NCBI GenBank assembly: GCA_963609725.1
Contig: CAVDLI010000066.1
Span: forward strand, 1 to 9,227
Length of the DNA stretch: 9,227 nt
Reading direction: 5' to 3'
DNA from: UBA9732 sp963609725
GTDB taxonomy: Bacteria; Spirochaetota; Spirochaetia; Sphaerochaetales; Sphaerochaetaceae
In this document: piece by piece, positions 1 to 5,130 of the stretch
Layout: each line of letters begins with the position of its first letter
Numbering within the stretch: the stretch's first letter is position 1
Made by a program: the position numbers and the translations under genes
Notes under the pieces: model-generated
Told to the model about the DNA's origin: nothing
Database searches by the model: none
The model's input: only the letters and a program-made list of their open reading frames with translations

Positions 1-84
1 CAAAGACACCGTGCCCCTTACACCCATATCTCCGGAAAGATAGTCAACCATGAGTCTAACCGTCTCCGGTTCAATACCGCGAAA
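1..84 (-). pseudogene. IS3-family transposase OrfA, N-terminal fragment (partial, possibly degenerate)
   Basis: The minus-strand frame from 84 to the window edge reads FRGIEPETVRLMVDYLSG, then DMGVRGTVSL. The pattern 'ET-hydrophobic-VDYLSG-MGVR' is what I would expect at the start of the helix-turn-helix region of IS3-type OrfA proteins. Only 28 codons are visible. The frame has a TAA at 85-87 and no ATG, GTG or TTG start before the conserved part. The first in-frame ATG (49-51) lies inside it. Either the gene uses an unusual start such as ATT at 73-75, or this copy is damaged. No clear ribosome binding site precedes it. The family call is an inference from a short stretch. Confidence 0.4.
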
Positions 85-130
85 TTAATTCTTAATTAAA
101 CATTTGTTCCACTAAATGGGGGTCAGTTCA
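1..130 (-). mobile_element. End of an IS3-family-like insertion sequence (partial)
   Basis: Read on the minus strand, the segment starting at 130 begins TGAACTGACCCCCATTTAG, followed by TGGAACAAA. This resembles the C-rich terminal inverted repeats of IS3-family (IS150-type) elements, which start with TG and end with CA. The plus strand accordingly ends in GTCAGTTCA at 122-130. An open frame of transposase-OrfA character lies inside this end and runs off the window. The other end and the short target duplication are outside the window, so the boundary at 130 is inferred. The element sits about 45 bp beyond the stop of the rlmD-type gene and does not break it. Confidence 0.45.
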
Positions 131-152
131 ATGAGAGACAGTATTATTTAAT

Positions 153-176
153 ACGGCTCGAATGTAGCGACGCCGT
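153..176 (-). terminator. Weak hairpin downstream of the rlmD-type gene
   Basis: ACGGC-TCG (153-160) pairs with CGA-GCCGT (168-176) with one bulged base and a 7-nt loop. It sits right at the stop codon of the leftward gene. On the minus strand it is followed by ATTAAATAAT rather than a clean U-run, so it would be a poor intrinsic terminator. The IS-like element begins just beyond, so the native downstream region may have been displaced. Confidence 0.25.
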
Positions 177-1414
177 TATACGTGCGTTAGTAGAACGACG
201 ACTTCTGTATGAGAAGTTTGGGGGAACATGTCCACCGGCTGCGCTCCATACATTTTATATGGTCCAAAAGTGGTCAAATAACGCAAGTCACGTGCTAAAG
301 TTTGAGGGTTGCACGAGATATAGACTATCGTTTTAGGAGATAACTTTATGGCTGATGAGAGAAAACGCTCGTCGCTACCACTACGAGGTGGATCCATAAA
401 AAGGACATCAACTTTAGAAATTTGGTGAAAATCAGACTTTGAGAAAGACCCTGTTTCAACCGGATCTAAGCCAACAAGAGCACTGCCATCTTGGCTTAGC
501 CATACGAGGCCTTTAGCCATGGATTTTAAGACTTCGCTTGCATCTCCACATATGAAAGAAGCGTTTGAGATGCCATTGAGAATAGCATTTTCGTTGGCAT
601 TGGATATAGCACTTTCGTTTAACTCTATACCAATGACTTGACCGGCGCCCCATGAAGATGCAATAAGTCCAATGGTGCCAGTTCCACAGTAAGCATCTAC
701 AATAGTATCGGCCTTAGTTAAACGAGCCATGCGCATTGCAATTGTGTACAATTTGGCTGCCTGCATGGGGTTAACTTGGTAGAAACTTTTTGCAGAAATA
801 CGAAAACGCAAGTTGCACATTTCATCTTCAATCCAGTCTTGCCCCCAAATGAGTTTGCAAGGATTGCTTCCCAGTACCATTGAGGTTTTTTCGTTGTTCA
901 GATGAAGTAAAACACCTTTTATAGACGCATGTTTTCGTACAAGTTCAAGTGCAAATGAGTCTTTGGGTCTGAACTTTGGCGAACCACTTACAAGTACAAC
1001 TAGCGTTTGGTTTGTATTAACCGCGCGCCGTATGAGAACATGGCGTAATGCTCCTGTGCCAAGGTCTTCGTCGTATGGTTCAATGCCACGAGCTTTTGCC
1101 AATTCACGTATAGTATTTAAGATAGAAGAAGCTTCAATGTCTTCAATCATGCAATTGCGAACCGGGATGAGTTTGTGCGTACCTTGCCTGTAAATGCCAT
1201 TTACTATGGAGCCTTTTGCATTAAGACCAAAGACCGATTGTATTTTGTTTCTATAATGAAAGGGGTTCTCCATTCCAATTATGGGCGCAACAGGTCCAAA
1301 ACATCCAATCAAAGAACGCACATACTCCTGCTTTCTTTCAAGTTGAGTTGAGTATTTTACGCCATTTAGTTGGCATCCGCCACAAGAGCTGGCAAGTGGG
1401 CATTGTTTTGCCAT
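176..1414 (-). CDS. rlmD: RumA/TrmA-type RNA (uracil-C5)-methyltransferase
   Basis: This is a SAM-dependent RNA m5U methyltransferase, most likely acting on 23S rRNA (RlmD/RlmCD type). The 412-residue product has no N-terminal TRAM domain. It opens directly with an iron-sulfur motif, C5-x5-C11-x2-C14, and a fourth cysteine at C88 has the spacing of the [4Fe-4S] site in E. coli RlmD. The Rossmann SAM-binding motif DAYCGTGTIGL is at 240-250, the DPPRSGSDERF loop at 341-351, the catalytic nucleophile C368 in YISCNPQTLARDL, and a C-terminal HTEVVVLL with the likely general base E404. A segment of about 30 residues (roughly 303-335) before the DPPR loop looks like an insertion relative to close family members. 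The start is supported by AAGG 7 nt upstream, overlapping the psuG stop, with only 9 nt between the two genes, which suggests translational coupling. The exact target uridine (1939 or 747) cannot be read from sequence. Confidence 0.9.
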   Translation of the reverse strand: MAKQCPLASSCGGCQLNGVKYSTQLERKQEYVRSLIGCFGPVAPIIGMENPFHYRNKIQSVFGLNAKGSIVNGIYRQGTHKLIPVRNCMIEDIEASSILNTIRELAKARGIEPYDEDLGTGALRHVLIRRAVNTNQTLVVLVSGSPKFRPKDSFALELVRKHASIKGVLLHLNNEKTSMVLGSNPCKLIWGQDWIEDEMCNLRFRISAKSFYQVNPMQAAKLYTIAMRMARLTKADTIVDAYCGTGTIGLIASSWGAGQVIGIELNESAISNANENAILNGISNASFICGDASEVLKSMAKGLVWLSQDGSALVGLDPVETGSFSKSDFHQISKVDVLFMDPPRSGSDERFLSSAIKLSPKTIVYISCNPQTLARDLRYLTTFGPYKMYGAQPVDMFPQTSHTEVVVLLTHV

Positions 1415-1423
1415 TGTAGAACC

Positions 1424-2347
1424 TTATACAAGTTCTTTGGCAATTTGTGCTGCCAGTGCGGCATTATTAAGAACAAGTTTAATATTGGATTCAAGACTGT
1501 CTCCGCCTGTGATTTTTTGAATTTTATCCAACAAGTACGGAGTAGTTTCTTTTCCATGAATACCAAGTTTTTTCATCTCTACAATAGCTTGGTCAATAGC
1601 TTCATTTATGCGCTCGCTATCCATGCTGTACTGCTCTGGAATTGGATTTGCAACAATTATGCCACCATTCATATTAAGGGATGTTTTTGCTTTCCATATA
1701 TTTGCAAGTTCCTTTGCGCTATCTGCTCTAAAAGGTGCTTTTATGCCACTCTTTCTTGTATAAAAAGCAGGAAGTTCGTCTGTTTGATATGCAAAAACAG
1801 GAACTCCCTTGGTCTCCAAATACTCCATTGTAAGATTTAAATCCAAAATAGCCTTTGCACCAGCACATACAACAAGAACCGATGTTTTTGAGAACTCGTC
1901 CAAGTCTGCCGATATATCCATAGTTTTTTCTGCACCTCTATGGACTCCTCCAATTCCTCCGGTTGCAAACACTTGAAGACCTGCTAAATGTGCAATTATC
2001 ATTGTAGCTGCAACTGTTGTTGCGCCGTCTTCTCCTCGTGCAACTACTACTGGAATGTCTCTACGACTTACTTTTGTAATAGCTGTGCCTTTTTTACCAA
2101 AATACTCTAGTTCTTGTGGTGTAAGACCCACCATGAGACGGCCTTTAATTATTGCAATTGTAGCAGGAACAGCGCCATTTTCTCTTATTGTTCTTTCAAC
2201 AGCAATTGCTGTTTCAACATTCTTTGGATAAGGCATTCCGTGACTTATAATTGTACTTTCTAGTGCTACAATGGGTTTTCCTTTTTCCATTGCATCTTTC
2301 ACTTCAGGTGAAAAACTAAGATATTCATTAAAATCATTCATGTTCAT
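1424..2347 (-). CDS. psuG: Pseudouridine-5'-phosphate glycosidase
   Basis: The enzyme reversibly cleaves the C-C glycosidic bond of pseudouridine 5'-phosphate to uracil and ribose 5-phosphate, the second step of pseudouridine catabolism, in the cytosol. The 307-residue product has the usual length and family motifs: IVALESTIISHGMPYP from about residue 26, ATIAIIKGRLMVGL (62-75), RGEDGATTVAAT (104-115) and ATGGIGGVHRGAEKTMDIS (128-146). Residues E30, H136, D148 and K165 (in CAGAK) fall one position before E. coli PsuG E31, H137, D149 and K166, the Lys being the Schiff-base residue. The start at 2347 has AGAGG 5 nt upstream; a second in-frame ATG two codons later would be too far from it. It lies downstream of the kinase that makes its substrate, after a 124-nt gap with a possible internal promoter, and is tightly linked to the rlmD-type gene. 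Confidence 0.95.
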   Translation of the reverse strand: MNMNDFNEYLSFSPEVKDAMEKGKPIVALESTIISHGMPYPKNVETAIAVERTIRENGAVPATIAIIKGRLMVGLTPQELEYFGKKGTAITKVSRRDIPVVVARGEDGATTVAATMIIAHLAGLQVFATGGIGGVHRGAEKTMDISADLDEFSKTSVLVVCAGAKAILDLNLTMEYLETKGVPVFAYQTDELPAFYTRKSGIKAPFRADSAKELANIWKAKTSLNMNGGIIVANPIPEQYSMDSERINEAIDQAIVEMKKLGIHGKETTPYLLDKIQKITGGDSLESNIKLVLNNAALAAQIAKELV

Positions 2348-2436
2348 AAAAACCTCTTTTACTTTAGATTTGTGCTTTTTACAAAAATCTTTTTTTATTT
2401 TTCGTCTGGGCTTTTTTGGAACCTTTTGGAAACGAC

Positions 2437-2465
2437 AGTATATAAAATTTTACACTCATTAGCAA
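2437..2465 (-). promoter_or_regulatory. Possible internal sigma-70 promoter for psuG-rlmD
   Basis: On the minus strand TTGCTA (2460-2465) and TATACT (2437-2442) are separated by 17 nt, matching the -35 box 4/6 and the -10 box 5/6. Transcription would start near 2430, leaving a leader of about 80 nt before psuG. It would allow psuG and the methyltransferase to be expressed without the upstream genes. No convincing terminator is seen in the 124-nt gap, so read-through from psuK is also expected. Confidence 0.35.
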
Positions 2466-2471
2466 AGTGCC

Positions 2472-3413
2472 TTAACAAAGAGTTTTAAGTTCTTTTGATA
2501 CTGCATCATTGCTTTTTGCATTTATACTAGCTGCATGTTGCCCGCTTTCAAGTGCACTCTTTAAGCTCTCTTTATTGGACAATGCTTTTAAGAAGCCAGA
2601 AAGAAGCACATCTCCACAACCATTAGTATTAACTACATCTTCTCCAAAAGGAGGTAAAACTTTATACCATTCAAAATCTTTATTCTCTGCATGAAATTCA
2701 AAACAAAAAGCTCCGTCTTTTCCAAGCGTTATTATTCCTCGTTTTAAGCCCCTCTCTGAAAGTTTTTGAGCTACAAGTAATGGATTTTTTGGATTTTGAT
2801 AATCTACACTAGCTAATGTACAAGCTTCTTGATAATTTGCTTTAAGAAGGTACAAGTTTTCAAGTATTGGCAATAATTTTTTACACTTAGAAATTGAAAC
2901 ACAATCTGCTACAAGTTTTATTCTTCCATTAGATTGTGATGCAAAATCTCCAAGTACTTTGATAGTCTCTTGCGGGATATTTGTTTCAAAAACAACATAA
3001 TCTACTTCTTCTAGGACATTGTTGTATTTAGAAACAATCTCAGGTGTGATTTCTTCATTTATGCTCATATCGTTTATTCCACAAGAAAGAGCGCCATTAC
3101 AATCTAAAATATAAGAGTATACTCCGGTTCTAAAATTAGAACCGTTATTTTGATTTTCTAATAAAGGTAAAACAGTCTCAATTTTGCACTCTTTAAGAGA
3201 GTCTAAAAGACTGTGTTCAAAAGCATCATTTGCAATGGCTGTAAGAAACGAAACATCAAATCCAAGATATTTCAAAGCTACAGCTATGTTATGCCCCACA
3301 CCGCCACAAGAAGTACTTACTTTTCCAATATTTGAGTCTTCTGCTATTATGGGCATATCACTTTTTGCGCATATATCCATGTTGGATGCACCAATTACAA
3401 ATACTTTCTTCAT
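2472..3413 (-). CDS. psuK: PfkB-family pseudouridine kinase
   Basis: The product phosphorylates pseudouridine to pseudouridine 5'-phosphate, the substrate of PsuG. This is a 313-residue ribokinase/PfkB fold. The N-terminal VFVIGASNMDICAKS is followed by a glycine motif GGVGHNIAVALKYLG at 37-51, close to the GGVGRNIAENLARLG pattern of PsuK proteins. The ADP-site and catalytic motif is NTNGCGD at 262-268, with the catalytic Asp at 268. The usual GAGD is GCGD here, so an Ala has become Cys in the anion-hole loop. VADCVSISKCKKL (168-180) matches the VADPVSVAKA segment of PsuK relatives. The start is supported by AAGGA about 4-5 nt upstream. It lies 37 nt after the aldehyde dehydrogenase stop and is followed by psuG, which makes PsuK more likely than ribokinase or adenosine kinase. 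Confidence 0.88.
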   Translation of the reverse strand: MKKVFVIGASNMDICAKSDMPIIAEDSNIGKVSTSCGGVGHNIAVALKYLGFDVSFLTAIANDAFEHSLLDSLKECKIETVLPLLENQNNGSNFRTGVYSYILDCNGALSCGINDMSINEEITPEIVSKYNNVLEEVDYVVFETNIPQETIKVLGDFASQSNGRIKLVADCVSISKCKKLLPILENLYLLKANYQEACTLASVDYQNPKNPLLVAQKLSERGLKRGIITLGKDGAFCFEFHAENKDFEWYKVLPPFGEDVVNTNGCGDVLLSGFLKALSNKESLKSALESGQHAASINAKSNDAVSKELKTLC

Positions 3414-3450
3414 ACATTCCTTCTATAAAACTTTCAAAAACCTTTTGAAT

Positions 3451-4842
3451 TTACTTTAAGAACTTCTTAATAAGATTTAGTTTTTCTTTTGAATATGGAT
3501 GATATCTCATTGGAAGGTCAATTACATTGGACTTTTTAACTATGCTCTTGTAATGCGTGAAAGTATCAAAACTTCTCTTTCCATGGTAACTTCCCATACC
3601 GCTTTCACCTACACCTCCAAAACCCATGTATGGCGTTGCAAGATGAATAATTGTGTCATTTATACACCCTCCGCCATATGGCACGCTTGAGAGAATTTTA
3701 TCTTGTACTTCTTTATCATTTGAAAACAAATATAGAGCAAGCGGTTTTGGCCTTTTCTTTATTTTGCTTAAAACTTCTTGTAAGTTACTTGTTAAATTCT
3801 CAACTTCTATCACAGGCAAGATTGGTCCAAAAATCTCTTCTTGCATGATGGGGCTTTCAAAATCAACGTCTACAAGAACTGTTGGCTCAATAAAACGAGT
3901 GTTTATTTCACCATTTCCGCCCATAAAAACATGAGAGCCTTTAGATTTTGAGGCATCAATGACATTCATAAGCCGGTTAAAGTGTTTTTCATTCACAATA
4001 ATTGGCATGTTGGAGAAATCTTTCTTTGGGAAAAACGTTTCTACACTTTGTTTGTAATATTCAAGAAATTTTTCTTTTACACTTTTGTCTATAATTAAGT
4101 AATCAGGTGCAACACAAGTTTGCCCTGCATTTAGATATTTACCAAATGCAAGTCTTCGTGCAGCAATTTGCAAGTTAGCTGTTTTATCTACAATTACAGG
4201 GCTTTTCCCTCCAAGTTCTAAGCTCACAGGAGTTAAATATTTTGAAGCTTTCTCCATGACAATTTTTCCAACAGCTTCACTTCCTGTGAAAAAAATGTAA
4301 TCAAATTTTTCTTCTAAGAGTTCAGTGTTCTGCTCACGACCACCCTCAATGACTGCAACATATTGAGGATTAAAAACTTCGCCTATTAATTTGGCAATGC
4401 AGGAACTTACATTTGGAGCGTATGCAGACGGTTTTACAATAGCTGTGTTACCAGCTGCCAGTGCTCCAACTAATGGCTCAAGACAAAGTTGTACTGGATA
4501 ATTCCAAGGGGCCATTATAAGAGACACTCCATAAGGCTCAGAGATAACAAAACTTTTTGAGAGAAATTGTGCTATTGGCGTTTTTACTTTGCGTTTTTTG
4601 CTCCATTTCTTTATATGTTTTAATGCATACCCTATTTCATCTAAAACCATTCCTGTTTCTGTCATGTATGACTCAAGTGCGCTTTTGCGCAAGTCTTTAT
4701 ATAAGGCATTATTTATATCCTCTTCATGGTTTTGTATGGCTTTTTTCAATTTCTTCAAGGCAGTAATTCTGTATTGAACATCTAAAGTTACTCCTGTTTC
4801 AAAGAAATCACGTTGGCCTTGAACTATTTGCTGTATGGTCAT
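3451..4842 (-). CDS. ALDH3-type NAD(P)-dependent aldehyde dehydrogenase
   Basis: The enzyme oxidises an aldehyde to the carboxylic acid with NAD(P)+. From the start at 4842 it has 463 residues, typical of the class 3 (fatty or coniferyl aldehyde) group. Visible motifs are APWNYP (111-116, with the conserved Asn), FTGSEAVGK (185-193), SLELGGKSP (207-215) with general base E209, NAGQTC (238-243) with nucleophile C243, and EEIFGPILPVIEV (335-347). The C-terminal NDTI plus GFGGVGESGMGSYHGKRSFD is the ALDH3 signature region. The frame stays open to a TTG at 4896, but 4842 is preferred because AAGGAG (4854-4859) precedes this ATG and the predicted promoter overlaps the longer N-terminus. It is the first gene of the leftward block. 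The substrate is unknown and has no obvious link to pseudouridine. Confidence 0.9.
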   Translation of the reverse strand: MTIQQIVQGQRDFFETGVTLDVQYRITALKKLKKAIQNHEEDINNALYKDLRKSALESYMTETGMVLDEIGYALKHIKKWSKKRKVKTPIAQFLSKSFVISEPYGVSLIMAPWNYPVQLCLEPLVGALAAGNTAIVKPSAYAPNVSSCIAKLIGEVFNPQYVAVIEGGREQNTELLEEKFDYIFFTGSEAVGKIVMEKASKYLTPVSLELGGKSPVIVDKTANLQIAARRLAFGKYLNAGQTCVAPDYLIIDKSVKEKFLEYYKQSVETFFPKKDFSNMPIIVNEKHFNRLMNVIDASKSKGSHVFMGGNGEINTRFIEPTVLVDVDFESPIMQEEIFGPILPVIEVENLTSNLQEVLSKIKKRPKPLALYLFSNDKEVQDKILSSVPYGGGCINDTIIHLATPYMGFGGVGESGMGSYHGKRSFDTFTHYKSIVKKSNVIDLPMRYHPYSKEKLNLIKKFLK

Positions 4843-4868
4843 AGTTTTGAGAGCTCCTTGCTTACTAA

Positions 4869-4896
4869 AAGATAATGTAAAAATACATTCTTTCAA
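4869..4896 (-). promoter_or_regulatory. Predicted promoter of the leftward aldehyde dehydrogenase-psuK-psuG-rlmD block
   Basis: On the minus strand TTGAAA (4891-4896, 5/6 match) and TATCTT (4869-4874, 4/6 match) are 16 nt apart. The start site would be near 4862, giving a leader of about 20 nt with the AAGGAG site at 4854-4859. The spacer contains the inverted repeat AATGTA-AAAA-TACATT, a likely operator. Confidence 0.4.
4874..4889. promoter_or_regulatory. Inverted repeat, candidate operator 1
   Basis: AATGTA (4874-4879) and TACATT (4884-4889) form a perfect 6-bp dyad around AAAA. It lies between the predicted -35 and -10 boxes of the leftward promoter. Its ACATT/AATGT half-sites recur in the second dyad at 4906-4916 over the opposite promoter, suggesting a shared DNA-binding regulator. 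No regulator gene is present in the window. Confidence 0.4.
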
Positions 4897-4902
4897 AGAG
4901 CC

Positions 4903-4931
4903 TTGACATTAAATGTTTGTTTTGCTATAAG
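4903..4931 (+). promoter_or_regulatory. Strong sigma-70-type promoter of the MATE transporter gene
   Basis: TTGACA (4903-4908, perfect -35) and TATAAG (4926-4931, 5/6 match to the -10) are exactly 17 nt apart. The predicted start near 4937 leaves about 190 nt of leader before the MATE start codon, which is unusually long and contains a terminator. It is the best promoter match seen in the window. Confidence 0.75.
4906..4916. promoter_or_regulatory. Inverted repeat, candidate operator 2
   Basis: ACATT-A-AATGT is a perfect 5-bp dyad overlapping the -35 box and upstream spacer of the MATE promoter, where a bound repressor would block RNA polymerase. It shares half-sites with the dyad at 4874-4889, with centres about 29.5 bp apart. 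Confidence 0.35.
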
Positions 4932-4935
4932 CCTT

Positions 4936-4960
4936 AACGTTCGTCGGAGGGCTGAACGTT
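4936..4960 (+). promoter_or_regulatory. First hairpin of the MATE leader RNA
   Basis: AACGTTC (4936-4942) pairs perfectly with GAACGTT (4954-4960). The 11-nt loop GTCGGAGGGCT is purine-rich. It starts at or next to the predicted transcription start and precedes the terminator hairpin by 15 nt. It could be a 5' stabilising hairpin or part of a ligand-sensing fold. It matches no riboswitch class I recognise. Confidence 0.4.
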
Positions 4961-4975
4961 CGACTAAAACGAGAG

Positions 4976-5021
4976 CTGGATAAGACGCAGGACTTGAACC
5001 TGTTTCTTGTCCAGTTTTTTT
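4976..5021 (+). terminator. Intrinsic terminator inside the MATE leader (attenuator)
   Basis: CTGGATAAGA (4976-4985) pairs with TCTTGTCCAG (5005-5014) over 10 bp including one G-U. After a 2x2 internal loop, CAGG (4988-4991) pairs with CCTG (4999-5002) around a 7-nt loop. Seven T residues follow at 5015-5021. This is a textbook rho-independent terminator between the MATE promoter and its gene, and no convincing second promoter lies downstream. MATE expression should therefore need read-through or antitermination. Alternatively the promoter mainly makes an RNA of about 85 nt. Confidence 0.75.
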
Positions 5022-5025
5022 GTAA

Positions 5026-5102
5026 AGAGGTTTTTGCAAAATGAGCTTTGTGGCCCTTGGTTTTGAATTTGCGAGATAAAAAGCAGTTTTAAAAAAACCT
5101 CT
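5026..5102 (+). promoter_or_regulatory. Second long hairpin of the MATE leader
   Basis: AGAGGTTTTT (5026-5035) pairs perfectly with AAAAACCTCT (5093-5102). Weaker helices inside are AAAA (5038-5041) with TTTT (5087-5090), and GCTTT (5045-5049) with AAAGC (5080-5084). No U-run follows, so it is not a terminator. It encloses the candidate 12-codon leader ORF and sequesters that ORF's AGAGG site, while leaving the MATE ribosome binding site at 5120-5123 outside. Confidence 0.45.
5041..5079 (+). CDS. Candidate leader peptide MSFVALGFEFAR
   Basis: ATG at 5041 opens a 12-codon ORF ending in TAA. AGAGG lies 10 nt upstream. The same AGAGG-TTTTT context precedes the accepted psuG start, so it can work as a ribosome binding site in this organism. 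The ORF lies between the leader terminator and the MATE gene, inside a long hairpin. Ribosomes translating or stalling on it could open that hairpin. No run of one regulatory amino acid is seen, although three of the 12 residues are Phe. Such short ORFs are common by chance. Confidence 0.25.
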   Translation: MSFVALGFEFAR

Positions 5103-5130
5103 CTAAAGATTGTAAAAATGGAGTTGCTTT

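Noticed and set aside
1370..1840. Plus-strand open frame of 156 codons opposite rlmD and psuG
   Set aside because: It lies antisense to two well-supported genes, is rich in Cys and Phe with no recognisable domain, and has no ribosome binding site I can defend.
4843..4896. Longer aldehyde dehydrogenase starting at a TTG at 4896
   Set aside because: The extra 18 residues overlap the predicted promoter and dyad, while the ATG at 4842 has AAGGAG upstream and gives the usual family length.
4977..5002. tRNA 3'-end-like sequence on the minus strand (T-arm CAGGTTCAAGTCCTG followed by CGTCTTATCCA)
   Set aside because: The T-stem-to-CCA distance is one base short, the fifth T-stem pair is mismatched, and no matching 5' acceptor strand, D-arm or anticodon arm lies upstream. 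The same bases are fully explained by the terminator hairpin.
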